Of a stretch of DNA of 64,000 nucleotides, positions 12,101-22,442 are shown piece after piece. The position numbers were made by a program, and so were the translations under genes. The DNA comes from Juglans regia (Eukaryota > Streptophyta > Magnoliopsida > Fagales > Juglandaceae), in the NCBI RefSeq assembly GCF_001411555.2, contig NC_049903.1, positions 23,217,098-23,281,097 on the forward strand. Reading direction: 5' to 3'. The notes under the pieces were generated by a model. It did no database searches, was not told the DNA's origin, and saw nothing but the letters and a program-made list of their open reading frames with translations. Position 1 is the stretch's first letter; the number at the start of each line of letters is the position of its first letter.

Positions 12101-13371
12101 GGCTTATTCTTAATTAGCTGTCTTTATTCTTATTACCGATAAAAATCAAAAGTAGTCTTTATTCTCATTAATTAACTGTGTGCTCATGATTTGTAAACAA
12201 AACTCCCAAAAGTAATTAAAAAAGGTTGGGAGTTAGTTTGTTCATTTTTCCGAGTCTTTCACTCTACGATTACCTCTGTTAAACAAAGGGTGTTTTGGAT
12301 TTGCAGGAATCTTGCTGTGATACAACAAAAGTAGAAGTACGTAACTCTTATGCAGACAACTTATGGAAGGCACAGAAGCCATCTGCTTCGGGTGATAAGA
12401 ATGAAGAGCCCCATACTCCTGTACCCGTTGAGGCGCCAGTAGATCATATGCCCAAGGAACTGCAGGTGGAGTCTAATACTGCAGAAGAAGATAAAGTTTT
12501 TAAGAAGCCAGACAAACTACTTCAATGTCCAAGATGCAATAGTTTTGACACAAAATTTTGCTACTTCAACAACTACAACGTCAAACAACCCAGGCATTTC
12601 TGTAAGAACTGCCAGAGATATTGGACAGCTGGTGGAACAATGAGAAATGTTCCAGTGGGTGCTGGGAGACGAAAGAACATGCACTTAGCTTCTCAGCACC
12701 GTCAAGTAATGGTATCCTATAATGGAGTAGCAACGATGAGGTCAGAAGCCCCGGATCAGATGGGAAATGGGACATTTCTAAAATTTGGTCCTGAAGCACC
12801 TCTTTCTGAATCGATAAAGACTTTTCCTCACTTAAGAAAACAGAAACTATGTGTTGAGATGGGTTCTGGAAATGTTGGAGAAAATAAAGAGCGACCTTCA
12901 TGCAGATTGTCCATGACAGCTTGCAGTAATCAGGGAAATCAATCAAGTGAAAATATTGTACAAATGGAGAGAGTTGGTTCATGGGATCATGTAACAATGC
13001 ATCCTTTGGATTGTTACCCTGTTCCTCAATGGGGTTTCCCTTGGACTGCAGGTTTGCATAATGCTGCCTCTGTGGCAACAGAAGAACATGCTTCTGAGTG
13101 CATCACCATACCAAATGGCGGTGATCCAAATCCAGTTCAGTGTTACCCCACACCAAGGCTTGCAGTTCCAGGTTTTCACCCTCCAAGCATTCCGTTACAG
13201 TTTCTACCGGCATCATATTGGGGTTGTACACCAGTTTGGCCTGCCGGAGCAGGGAGCGTGTCAATGACTGGATCTAGTGTTTGCCTATCCCCATGCCCCT
13301 CTATCAGTTGCTACCCTAGCAGTGACAACAATTTTAGGCAAGCATTCCAGAGATGTAAAGATTATGAGTGA
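6036..13371 (+). CDS. Cycling Dof factor (CDF-type Dof transcription factor), two exons, truncated by a TGA
   Basis: CDS is join(6036..6152, 12307..13371), 393 residues. Exon 1 carries the N-terminal CDF motif [13 protein letters not shown]. Its donor is atg|gtactgg and the acceptor is ttgcag|gaatc; both are phase 0, so the frame is continuous. Exon 2 has an acidic linker and then the Dof zinc finger, C-X2-C-X21-C-X2-C, with cysteines at residues 113, 116, 138 and 141, preceded by DKLLQ and followed by [21 protein letters not shown]. Dof proteins are nuclear and bind AAAG cores; the CDF subgroup represses flowering-time genes such as CO and FT and is degraded through FKF1/[11 protein letters not shown] block typical of CDFs lies near residue 330. 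A TGA at 13369 stops the protein before the conserved C-terminal motif. The start at 6036 is chosen by homology; 6054 (MSSEATT...) is possible, and an in-frame ATG at 5946 adds non-CDF residues. Confidence 0.88.
6430..7720. other. Decayed AT-rich repeat inside CDF intron
   Basis: Contains scattered 'cgagtcgag', 'gactcg', 'actcgaacc' blocks at 6480-6560 and 'tacgagttt', 'ttcatgaac' blocks at 7455-7575. Such clusters are typical of the degenerate ends of plant hAT-like MITEs. Ends and duplication could not be fixed. No gene visible. Confidence 0.25.
7725..7976 (-). mobile_element. TRIM-like LTR with primer-binding site (fragment)
   Basis: 7811-7976 runs tgtaatacccac to ggggtatcaca, i.e. TG...CA ends with short inverted terminal repeats, about 166 bp. 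On the minus strand the LTR is followed two bases later by TGGTACCAGAGTCAATCTC (7782-7807), which matches an initiator-tRNA primer-binding site with one change, then by short internal sequence to 7725. Small LTRs with a PBS and no coding region are the hallmark of TRIM elements. A second LTR was not found, so this is a fragment. Confidence 0.5.
8914..10520 (+). pseudogene. LINE2 ORF2, reverse transcriptase part (broken)
   Basis: Frames 8968-9225, 9247-9516, 9495-10247 and 10069-10521 join into one RT with shifts. Recognisable blocks are [43 protein letters not shown], a degraded QGDPL region near 9480, [13 protein letters not shown] and [11 protein letters not shown]. The active-site box reads YAND (9618-9629) where LINE1 has YVDD, so the first catalytic aspartate of the pair is lost. 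An in-frame TAG follows GRSIF at 9223. Confidence 0.87.
11183..11700 (+). pseudogene. LINE2 ORF2, RNase H part (broken)
   Basis: 11183-11410 encodes [40 protein letters not shown] and [20 protein letters not shown], a plant LINE RNase H with the NNEAEL helix kept. The rest ([38 protein letters not shown]) continues to about 11590 after a shift near 11405 and a TAG near 11525. It aligns with the LINE1 RNase H along its length. Confidence 0.85.
12307..13371 (+). other. CDF exon 2 with Dof zinc finger
   Basis: Encodes 354 residues from ESCCDTT to CKDYE. The Dof domain occupies about 12520-12680. The exon ends in an in-frame TGA (13369-13371) 30-odd codons before the point where CDF relatives carry their last conserved motif. 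Confidence 0.85.
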
Positions 13372-13635
13372 AGAGAGATCAGAGACGTGTATCTTGGCTC
13401 CAAAGACCTAAGAATTGATGATCCTCTTGAGGCTTCAAAGATTCTCATATGGACATTAACAATTAAGCTGACATTAAGGAATCAATGCCAAAGGCATAAG
13501 GATCTTGCTAGCAAACCCAGCACAGCCCTTCATCGCTCTCATTCATTTCAAGAGAGCACCAAACAGGCTCTGAGTTCTGATTTGTTGGTTAAGACAGATG
13601 ATCTTGGCATATTGCTGGACTCTTCTTCTGGGTAG
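13372..13635 (+). pseudogene. Untranslated C-terminal CDF tail beyond the TGA
   Basis: Reading on in the same frame after the TGA gives 87 more residues before TAG at 13633. They include SKDLRIDDPLEASKILIW, which is the conserved CDF C-terminal block (usual form K-TLRIDDP-EAA-SSIW), and then a region ending SKPSTALHRSHSFQEST, matching the normal end (ANPAALSRSLNFHE-type). The segment that family members use for FKF1/GI-dependent turnover thus exists but is cut off by one stop codon. A CGA-to-TGA change would explain it. Changes inside the motif (TIK for the usual GIK) hint at relaxed constraint. Confidence 0.8.
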
Positions 13636-14202
13636 AATGTAGCAATGGATAAATAATGCAGAATTACTTTGATATGAAACCATCATTTACTTTAAGTCTG
13701 TTTTGAGCAATGAACTCTTAGATAGGTGATTTATTATATATATGAAAAAAATTACGAATCAACAGGGAGGCATATATGTCGTTTTCTGCTAGGAGTCAAT
13801 ATTGTAAATGATAGATAAGAGTTGGAAGTTTTATGTTCTGCAGCCTATTTAATGAAAGACTTTGGAATGTTTTGGAATTTGGCTAGATGCATTTTTGTTT
13901 TTATTCATAAAGCATTTATAGATGTACAGTACAGTGTTCGCTTTACATCAGGTCTACCTCAGTATCAAATTAGAGAATTTGAGTCTTAGACTAATATATT
14001 ACATTTGAAATACATGATAATAGTAACTAATGTTATCTAAACTCTGCTTAAGTTGTCAATACAGCTGGCATTGTTTGCTGCCAGATGCTTTGGAGATTAT
14101 CCGGCTAACAGCCATCAAGCAAAGGGGAATGGATTGAACATGAAACTTGCAGAGTTGAAGAAAAACCTTGAAAGAAAACATCTGCAATTTGATCAGATGG
14201 GT
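13636..14202. other. Region downstream of the CDF gene
   Basis: Likely 3' UTR in its first part (13640-13900, A/T rich with aataaa-like words). No gene, domain or repeat recognised beyond that. Confidence 0.4.
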
Positions 14203-14307
14203 TTCCCAATGAAATGGTAATCAACTTCAGCATGCCTACTACTTAGGCGTGGTATCTTTATTTATCACTGTCTTCCTAATGAAATGGTAATTAACTTCAG
14301 CATGCCT
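14203..14307 (+). repeat. 35-bp direct repeat, 70-bp period
   Basis: Two copies of ttcc(c/t)aatgaaatggtaat followed by (c/t)aacttcagcatgcct begin at 14203 and 14273, differing at two positions. They flank a 35-bp spacer. Confidence 0.7.
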
Positions 14308-14545
14308 GGTACTTGTATGGAACCCGAGGTTGGAAGCTAAACCGAGAGCACTAACGTTGTTGCACCAAACGATAGGATGAAGTGGAAGTTTAATTTCAAG
14401 GTCCTTGAATTGCATACGTGTATACGGAGCCAATACAGTTCAACTGTAACAACTGCTAGTGTTCGGTACTCGGCTTCTTATATAGCACTTGATGAAATCA
14501 AGCTCTCACAAAGACTGCAAACCCACAAGCAGACTTGTGACCACT
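14239..14545 (-). pseudogene. Copia RNase H fragment
   Basis: The minus strand gives a Copia RNase H end: ELYWLRI, KDLEIKLPLHPIVWCNN, ALGLASNLGFHTSTRHAEVNYHFIR. The usual WCDN motif reads WCNN. Only the terminal part of RNase H is present, with no LTR attached, so it is an isolated relic predating the neighbouring insertions. Confidence 0.75.
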
Positions 14546-14548
14546 TGG

Positions 14549-14886
14549 GGATGTTTGGTAATATTTTTCATTTCATCTCATCTCGTGTCATTTTATTTTC
14601 AAATATTACTCAAGTACAAATACTTTCAAACTAATCATTATACTTTTTCAAACAAATCATTATAATTTTTCTAAACTTTAAAACAAAATACAAAAAATAA
14701 TTCAATTTTTTCAAATCTCAAAACAAATATAATATTAACAAATTATATTTTAACAATATTTTAACTTTATAATATTTTTATTCAATTCTTTCTCTCATTT
14801 TTCAAAATTCTATAAAACATCATAAGTCAAACTATTTTACTACTATTAACAGATTTCTCATCTCATTTTATTCCCCAAGCATCCCG
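14549..14886. mobile_element. MITE with GGGATG-type terminal inverted repeats
   Basis: Left end ggggatgtttggtaatattt and right end rc gggatgcttggggaataaa form imperfect inverted repeats, followed inward by catctcatctc / gagatgag words. The interior is AT-rich (aacaatattttaac, caaatctcaaaac). Flanks gtgaccac and gtaaccag agree at 6 of 8 bases, compatible with a worn hAT duplication. The right end directly abuts the duplication flanking Copia1. MITEs of this 'GAGATGAG' look are frequent in Fagales genomes as far as I recall. Confidence 0.5.
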
Positions 14887-14895
14887 TAACCAGAG

Positions 14896-15265
14896 TGTTC
14901 AAGCATTACACACAGCACATGCAAGCCTTGCAAATGATGATGCATAGCCATCGACTAATACATACTCTGCTCAAGCATTTCACACCTCTCATGCAACCAT
15001 GCAGCACAAGGTGTACAACCATTGTTCAATACAGATTCTGCTCAAGCCATGCAGCAGCGCTCAACGGCATCTTTTAGAAGATATTCATCCTCTAGAATAC
15101 TCTCAACAAATCATCTGTTATAGCAGCATGTCTTTTGTTTTATTAGCTGTGTTTTTCTGTTACAAGGAATATTCGTTTTCTGCACTTTTGTACGATTATA
15201 TATTCATAGGTTCTGCCTCATTGTAAAGTAGTGAGAAATATACAAGAAATTCTTTTATCCTAGCA
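14896..15265 (+). repeat. Copia1 5' LTR
   Basis: 370 bp, starting tgttcaagcattacac and ending tttatcctagca, directly followed by the PBS. It matches the split 3' LTR over its whole length and supplies the uninterrupted sequence at the Copia2 insertion point (ggtgtacaaccattg). Confidence 0.88.
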
Positions 15266-15300
15266 TGGTATTAGAGCATACCAAGGACTAATCGTCCAAT

Positions 15301-16381
15301 ATGTCTGACTCTTCCGGCACACTTTCTTCCTTCTCTCCCTCCTCTCTTCCCTCCCTTCCCTTGCCCCAACTTTTCCCACATCCTTTTAATAAAACTCACT
15401 CCAGAAAATCACCTCTTATGGAAAGTCCAACTTGTCCCCTACCTCTGAGGCCAAAGATTATTCAAGTATGTTGATGGGTCTTGCCCAACCCTTCCTGCCC
15501 AACCCTTCCTGCTCAACTTCCCAATACCTCACCCAACCTAGAATATGAGATTTGGTTCTAGCAAGATCAGCTGGTTATGTCTGTTTTAATCTCCTCTATC
15601 TGAGTCCACCATTGCCCAAGTAGTCAGTTGTGCCTCTTCACGTGACGCCTGGCAGTCATTAGAATCCACCTATGCTTCTTCTCAAGCCCACCTTGTCCAA
15701 ACATAGCTTCAGCTTGCTTCCCTTAAGAAAGGTACTGACTCTATTTCAATTTATTTTCGATGTGCAAAAACTCTTGCTGACATGATGGTTATTGCTAGAT
15801 ATCCACTGCCTTCCACCGAGTTTGTGCCATACTTATTGGCTGGACTAGGCCCCGATTATGATGCCTTGGTGTCCTCGGTCACCACTAGACTTGATCCCAT
15901 CTCAATGTAGACACTTTTGGGCCATCTTCTTGCCCACGAAGCTCGACTGCAACATCACATTGCTACTATCTCCATTTTCTCATAATCTTTAGCAAATTTA
16001 TCTCGCAGTCCATCGTCTAGTCGCGGTTGTGGTTCTCTTTCTCGTGGCTGAAAGAACTTTGCTCGCAATCGTGGAGGTCGTTCAAACAATTGCAGTCATG
16101 GTTCTCTTAGTTTCATAGGTATTCTTTCCACTGGACCTTTTTCTTCTTCGACTAACTCTCGTCCAGTTGGTCACACAGCCCTTACATGCATCTATGACTT
16201 TAATCAGGCATACACCACAGTTGCTCCTGCCTCAGCCCATTACAGTGCCTCTACTTATGCCACCGATGGTGCTTGGTATCCTGACATGACTACGAATCAC
16301 ATAACCAGCAAGCTTGCCAACCTAAATCTTCAATTTGCAGACTATCAAGGCCCTGATCAACTACATGTTGGTGATGGGTTC
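15301..16381 (+). pseudogene. Copia1 gag and start of protease (broken)
   Basis: Starts near atgtctgactcttccggc. Gag is recognisable from fragments such as the acgaagctcgactgcaac (HEARLQ) helix and the Arg/Gly-rich CCHC-adjacent region near 16010-16100, but most of the frame is stopped. At 16262 the protease begins (GAWYPDMTTNHITSKL, then LHVGDG), where the catalytic Asp is kept but the following residues are altered. The frame breaks at 16382 where LTR A is inserted. Confidence 0.7.
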
Positions 16382-19300
16382 TGTGATGCCCCCAACCTCT
16401 GCTCGAGAAGGAATGGAGACTTAGAGCGTCGAGACATGCAACACAAGGTTACATACCCTCGTACATGACAATTAATATGCAATGTATCCTAATATGCAAC
16501 TAGCAGTATGCAATAATCGCAACGGAAATAAAAGTGAAAGTATAACTTATGCCAGAATAATTAAAAACATCTCAATTTCATTAATAAACATCAAGTTCAA
16601 AATACCAATGTAGCATAGACTTAGTACAACTAAGAGTTAAAGTCAAATCATTCTCTTCATGCATCTAAAGCATGAAGGACTTGGATTATAAACATCAGGA
16701 TTAAATCTAATCTCCTCTCAAGGTCTGGCTCCTCCTTAATTAGTTGGATCCAACGCTCTATCTAGCTTGATCTCCTCAAGACCTGGCACAACTTCTACCA
16801 TTCTAAGTGGAATGGTAGTAGTCCTACAAGGGTTGAGATTTACTCAAAATCTCAGTAAGTTAAACAATCAATGTGCACAAAAATAAATTAAGCATGAAGA
16901 ATAATAAATATGCAATGCATGAAATGCAAAAAAAATCAGTATACATGTCTCCCATCCAGACTCCTCAACATTTTAGAAAAACGGAGACACGTGTTTTCAT
17001 TCAATGAACATTTTTACTTCCATTTTTGAAAACATAATTTCATCAAAACTTTCATCATTATCCTTCATCATTATTAGCAATTCGTAATTATAACATGTAG
17101 TAACGTCATAGTTTCTCATATGCACTGTGAGTACCTACTAGTGACCGTAGTACAACTCACGTTGAAAGTACGTTGTCTATAGATGCGTTCTCAATGCATT
17201 GGTAATATAACATAACATCATAAAAATCATAAAGTGTACATCCACTAGCGTTAGCTATCATAACATATTGACCTCACTCCGGCGTTCTTCAAAAAGAACC
17301 CATCTGAAACCTATTGATTGTTCTTTATCAACTCAGATGTTACAACTCCATTATTAAACACTCAAGAGGATAGATGAGTTTCACTAGGATAATTCCTCAT
17401 CCTAGCCTTTGGGGTCATGACAAAAATTATTTTCATGCTATGCTTGAAAAATGTTTTTCATGACACGTGCATATATGGCAAGCTTTCATGCAAAAAAAAA
17501 AAAAAAAATTACATTTATATATGCAATATGCAAAAATGGAGAAAAATATCACATGTCATGTAAGTATGCACTCAATGTATTATATAACATGATATTTTAT
17601 GCTCAAAATGATAATTAAAATATGAATGAAACATTTATCAATAATTCCTAAATAATCTATCAAGTGTAAGTTAGAGACCAACTTACAAACTTCTTTAGTA
17701 ATTCAAAAAAATTCATAGTAGCTGAAATCAAGTGTGTACTAAGTTAGAATTAATACTTCTATGGTTGAGGTTCAAAATGAAAGGTTTCAAAAATGGGTAT
17801 TTAAAAAATATCCATAGACTTTCAAAAATTACCGTTAAGGCCCTAAACTTTCATCAATTGTAAACAAACTCCAAATTTAACCAAAATTTATGGACTTCAT
17901 ATTTTTGGCATTCTAAAATCATCTATGCCCTTGGATTTTCAAAAATCAAAGTGAAACTTGCTCAAACAATCCCAACCCGTGGCATGCACTCTAATTGATG
18001 CCTAAGTGTGTTTTCAACTATTGTGAATGCATGCATATGAAATTTTCTTTAATCACAAATGATCACGAACATTTTTAGTGACATAATGAAGGCTATTCCT
18101 TGGGTAATAAAGTTCATCCCAACACTTAAATCATGGTTAAAATATCCTTAGTCTCCAATTTATTCAAAATCGATTCATACTTGATGATCAAAACAAGATA
18201 GATTTAAAACCTATCATGACATGCTTTTAATCACAATTCAAACCTTGCATAATCATTCTAATACATTAAGAAATCATATCAAATCATGCTTAATACATGC
18301 CATAGCTAAAGTTTCACTTAAAAACATTTTTAAACATTCAAACCACCCTTTAATGACCCGGTTTTGAATTAAGCACGATAACCTTCTCAAAACTCAATCA
18401 AATTTCATACCAACACTCAGAAACAAAGCTTGACATGCTAAGTAAGATCAAGAGCAAGAAAACTTACAAATTTTGTGGCCTTCCAAGAACACAAGGCAGC
18501 CTTGCTCAAGAATACGTAAGAACTCACCAAAACTCACTTGGTTTCACTCTATTGCTCACTAAGGGGGAGAGATGCTCTCAAGACTCAAGAGGAAACTTGG
18601 AGCTGAGGTGTGGAGGAAATGAGAAAGTAAGGGAGGTATTTATAGGGTTCAGGAGAGGAGGGGACGTTGGCCTTGGTGCTTGGTGCTTGGTGATTGAGTG
18701 AAGTGGGAGGTGCACAAGTCTGAAATTTTTCCAGCTTGCTTCCAAGGTTTTGAGTCACCTTGTGCAAGGGGAATAGTGGCCTGAAACCACCATGATTTCC
18801 TCCCCCCTGTAGCCATCATGGCCTTATGAAGGTGTCCAGATCTAGGGGCATGGTTTAGGTGACAAGAAGACAGTCAAACCACCCTTGAAAATTGGCGGGT
18901 TTAGGTGGTTTTGGTTGGCAAATTTTGGACTTCAGTTTTGGATGATTTTGGGTGAGAAACATTGAGTCAAATTCTTCATGATGGTCATGGGACCTCTTGA
19001 GTATTAGGTGATGAAGGAGGTGCGTGGGGTGGTGGGTCAACCATGGCAGATGGTTGGTTAACTAACCCAACCGATTCTCACTCAAACTAGACTAAGGTGC
19101 ACTTGATTTGATCAATTGAATTGGTTTGTGTAAACAATTTCATCCAAGGCTCAAAATGGATTTGAAGGGGTTTAAAGAGGTGTTTAAGGACCATATTACC
19201 CTTGAGTTCAAGCCACAAAATATTGGACCTAAGGGCAAAACAGTCCAAGTATTCAAAGAATAATGCACATAGTTGATTGATGCAAAGTTTGGGGTTTGAC

Positions 19301-20074
19301 ATGTCATTTTCCTTAATTACATGTGGGGAGGTTTAGCTAAGGTATTAGTAATGTCTAAGTATGATGAAATGAAATAATTAATCAAGAAAATTTTGAATTA
19401 GAAGGTTAAGAAAAGATTAAACAAAATTAAGTTTCAAAGCAGGGCTTAAAGTTCACTAACCTCAAGCATGATGGTTAATGGTCTTACTCAACATTCAAAA
19501 CTTAATTTGGGCACTAAGGGTATGATTTGGGTTTTAGGAAACTAATGGTGTGGCGTATTGAGCTTTTGGTCTTGATGGTGAAATAAACTCAAACATGGTT
19601 TTGCCTTGAGGGCTTTAAAAGGGCCAAGTGTGTGGGTTCATGGCTTATGGGCTCTTGGGCTTGAATAAGCAGGCCTCATTTCTAGATTTTTAGAGTTGAA
19701 AAGAAATCTCAGGATCCACTAAGATGCGCTAATTGGGCCATGGGTCCATTCTATACCAAGTTTGGCCCAAAGACCTTATGCCTTCCTTAACCTTGGGCCA
19801 AGGCTAGCTACCAAGGCTAGCTACCAAGGCTTGAATTCCCTATAGGCTTGGTTCAAGACTTCTTGGGCTAGGCCCATGAATGCTCTAAGGTCCTAAAAGC
19901 CTCACCAAATTCACTAATAGGTTTGATTCTCTAATCCTTAGTTTAATAGTACTTAGTGCCAAGCTTAAGGCTAACCTCACTATCAACCTTAATGTAAGTA
20001 ATAATCCAAAATTAAATACCTAATCTAAAGTGCTTAAGGGTTAATCCTAATGGTTAGTTAGGCGGGGTGTTACA
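16382..20074 (-). mobile_element. Solo LTR A (3.7 kb, gypsy-type) inside Copia1 protease
   Basis: Runs tgtgatgccccc to ggtgttaca with target duplication ggttc (16377-16381) / ggtcc (20075-20079). The flanking Copia1 reading (VGDG... to LYSNIS/ISHIGSTLFPS) resumes after the insert. No internal region, PBS or pol is present, so it is a solo LTR. Copies C and D, and the piece at 1-306, belong to the same family. A minus-strand TATA-like cctataaatac at about 18637-18647 suggests the functional direction. Contains a poly(A) tract at 17491-17508. LTRs of this length occur in Tekay/Del and TAT-type Ty3/gypsy elements. Confidence 0.85.
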
Positions 20075-20076
20075 GG

Positions 20077-20453
20077 TCCTTTATTCCAATATCTCACATT
20101 GGTTCAACTTTATTCCCTTCCACTTCATCTCAATTTCTTTTAACAAAACTGCTTTGTGTTCCCATCTTTCACCAAAAATCTTATTTCTATTAGACAATTT
20201 TGTTCAGATAATAACGTTTACTTCCAATTTTTCTCTGATCATTTTTGTGTAAAGGGACTACACCACGGGGACCCTTCTGCTCAAAGGGACAACAAATAAT
20301 GGCCTCTACACTTTCTCCTCATAGTCTCCTCAGGCCCATTCCAGCCCATTCTCCTTTGTTCCACTATGACACTCATGCCTTGGACACCCCTCATTCAAGA
20401 TTGTTCATGCAAGACTTCTTCTGCACGACCTTGTTAATGGACAGCTTTGCTTA
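20077..20453 (+). pseudogene. Copia1 protease end / pre-integrase (broken)
   Basis: Reads ISHIGSTLFPSTSSQFLL then, near 20245, KDYTTGTLLLKGTTNNGLY, the normal spacer before Copia integrase, followed by VHARLLLHDLVNGQLCLG, corresponding to the H-x-RLGH zinc-binding start of integrase. It is cut at 20458 by Copia4 and resumes at 22443 with PFDDL. Confidence 0.75.
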
Positions 20454-20585
20454 GGCTTCTTTCCTAATCAATAACATTATTACAAGCAAAATACTTAATA
20501 GAAGAAACTGGATAAAGTGCTAGAACAGGTAAAAATAGTGGAAACGAGTGCCCCACTTTAGGTCCCTTCGTGATCGGCTTCGCCG

Positions 20586-21957
20586 TTACTTGGTCCTGCA
20601 CAACACAACTATCACCAGAAAAATGAACACAATTGTATCAACTAATTGACCAACAGAAATAAGATTCTTGGAAAGCTGAGGAGCAAGAAACACATTAGTT
20701 AATTTAGAAGAGGCATCTTCGACAGCAACTATGGGCAAAGAACTACCATTGTCAGTCTGAATGGCAGATTGAACAGCATAGGGCCGAACATGACACATAG
20801 CGGTGGGAGTATTCATCATGTGATTAGTAGCCCCCGAGTCTACATACCAGAGTTTAGTAGAAGTTTTTACCTTGAAACCCCATTGCAGATAATGCCAAAA
20901 TTAGCATCTGTTGCACCATTTCTAGTGTGCAGTAATTTGCTGCAGGAGGTGCAAGATCAGATGAAGCACCTGAGGAAGAGCCATGTGCTATAGAAGTTGC
21001 TGCAGGAGGAACGATAACAGAAGTCTAAAATGCTTGGGCCTAACGATTCTAGGAGCGAATACGACATTCTTTGATAATGTGACCCTTCTTGTAATACGAA
21101 CAATATTTCTTAGGACAATTGGCAGCAATATGCCCATATTCATTGCAGCAGAAACATTACAAATTTTTAGAATTCATAGGTGATCCTCGTCCTTGGGTAG
21201 CATAAGCCATAGTTGTCGTCCTAGAATTGCCATGAGATTGCTCCTGAATAGCTTGAGTACTAAGATGTTCTTCTTCACAAAGTAACACACCAAAACCAAT
21301 ATCATGAGAAGGAACAGGAGGTCTGTTCAGTAGAGAGGAGTGAATAGATTCATATTACATGCGTAGTTTCATAAGAAACTGATCACGCTGGCTAGTCTCG
21401 TGAAGAGTCTGAATAGTCGAAAGAGCGGCAACAAGAACATTTGCTATAACCAAATATGTTTATTCATGCCAAAGAGTCAGAAATGCCAAGTACTAGTCTT
21501 GGATGGAAAGACTACCATGTTGAAACATGGTAGTTGCATGTTCTAACTGAACATGCTGAGCATCATTAGCTTGATGATAAACCTTCTTCAAGTAATTCCA
21601 CATGGATTGAGCAGAGCGATGAGCTTGCAAGTTGGCAACAATATGTGACTCCACCGAACCAAGAAGCCAAGACATAATCCGAGCATAAAGTACAGCCCAT
21701 GAAGGAGAAGCCTCGAGAGCTTTGGATTTATCAGTAGTGGACGTTTGGGCGACATTCATGCCACCAATATGACCCCAAAGATCTTTTCCCTTGAGAAAAA
21801 GTTCAAACTGAAATGCCCAAGTAGAGTAATATGCCCGTAAACTTGACACACACAGCTGCTGAGTCCATCTCAAATAAATAAATTCTGACACAAAGCAAAT
21901 TAACCAAAAAAATTCAAAGGAGGCACACTGGTTAGCAATAGAAACCGAGAGACACAT
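20586..21957 (-). pseudogene. Copia4 gag-protease (broken)
   Basis: The 21957-21493 frame is Copia gag (WAFQFELFLKGKDLWGHIGG, then SWLLGSVESHIVANLQAHRS and AQSMWNYLKKVYHQAND). The CCHC knuckle region lies near 21120-21060 (CFCCNEYGHIAANC-type in a shifted frame). The 20819-20586 frame is the protease end (NHMMNTPTAM, VFLAPQLSKNLISVGQLVD). Several shifts separate them. Confidence 0.75.
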
Positions 21958-22176
21958 AGAGAATTGTCGAGATTACCATGAAGACAAATAAAATTGCCAA
22001 AAAAAATTACTAGTGCCAAAAATTACCGAGGCCAATAAAATACGTCTGCAGTGATATGAAGGCACGACCCAGAAAACCGAGGAGAAGAGAAAAAGAAAAA
22101 TCACGCGGGTGAGACAGTACAGACGATGTCGAAATATGAGTCTTAGAGAAAAAAAATCAAGTGGCTCTTGATACCA

Positions 22177-22442
22177 TGTCAAAGTAAGTCAAAAGATTTT
22201 GTGAATAGCCGAATGAATGGCCTTTGAGTGATCTGTATATTATATATGAACTTTACAAGAGAACTATACATGGAAAGAAACTAATTGCCGAGTGATTCTA
22301 GCATTCTAGTCTTATATGGAAACTATATATTCTGTCAATATGCTAACTGTACAAGCCTAAGTAAATGAAGTAAATGTAAAATAAGGAAAGAAGAATAGAA
22401 GGAAAGAAGATTGATTATGGACAACAAAGCTGCCCACTGACA
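22177..22442 (-). repeat. Copia4 LTR
   Basis: 266 bp between tgtcaaag and actgaca; only one copy is present. It borders the PBS on the lower side and the Copia1 integrase on the upper side. Confidence 0.75.

Larger units (their letters stand above)
6153..12306 (+). other. CDF intron 1 (6.15 kb, filled with transposons)
   Basis: Begins gtactggttg, ends gtttgcag just before the exon-2 codons GAA TCT TGC. The intron contains poly(T) and poly(A) tracts at 6328-6352 and 6399-6424, AT-rich decayed sequence at 6430-7720, a TRIM-like LTR at about 7725-7976, a Copia-like LTR with leader at about 8000-12037, and LINE2 at 8880-11923 in sense orientation. No host exon is seen inside it. CDF first introns are commonly below 2 kb, so about three quarters of this one looks like acquired DNA. 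Confidence 0.78.
20459..22442 (-). mobile_element. Copia4: partial Copia (5' LTR, gag, protease) inside Copia1
   Basis: On the minus strand: LTR 22442-22177 (266 bp, tgtcagtgg ... tttgaca), PBS TGGTATCAAGAGCC (22163-22176), gag, CCHC region and protease, then it ends abruptly at 20459 without integrase, RT or a second LTR. Flanks ggctt (20454-20458) and ggcct (22443-22447) agree at 4 of 5, and the Copia1 frame closes as C-L-G-L-P-F-D when the segment is removed. So the whole 1,984-bp unit behaves as one insertion. Confidence 0.78.
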
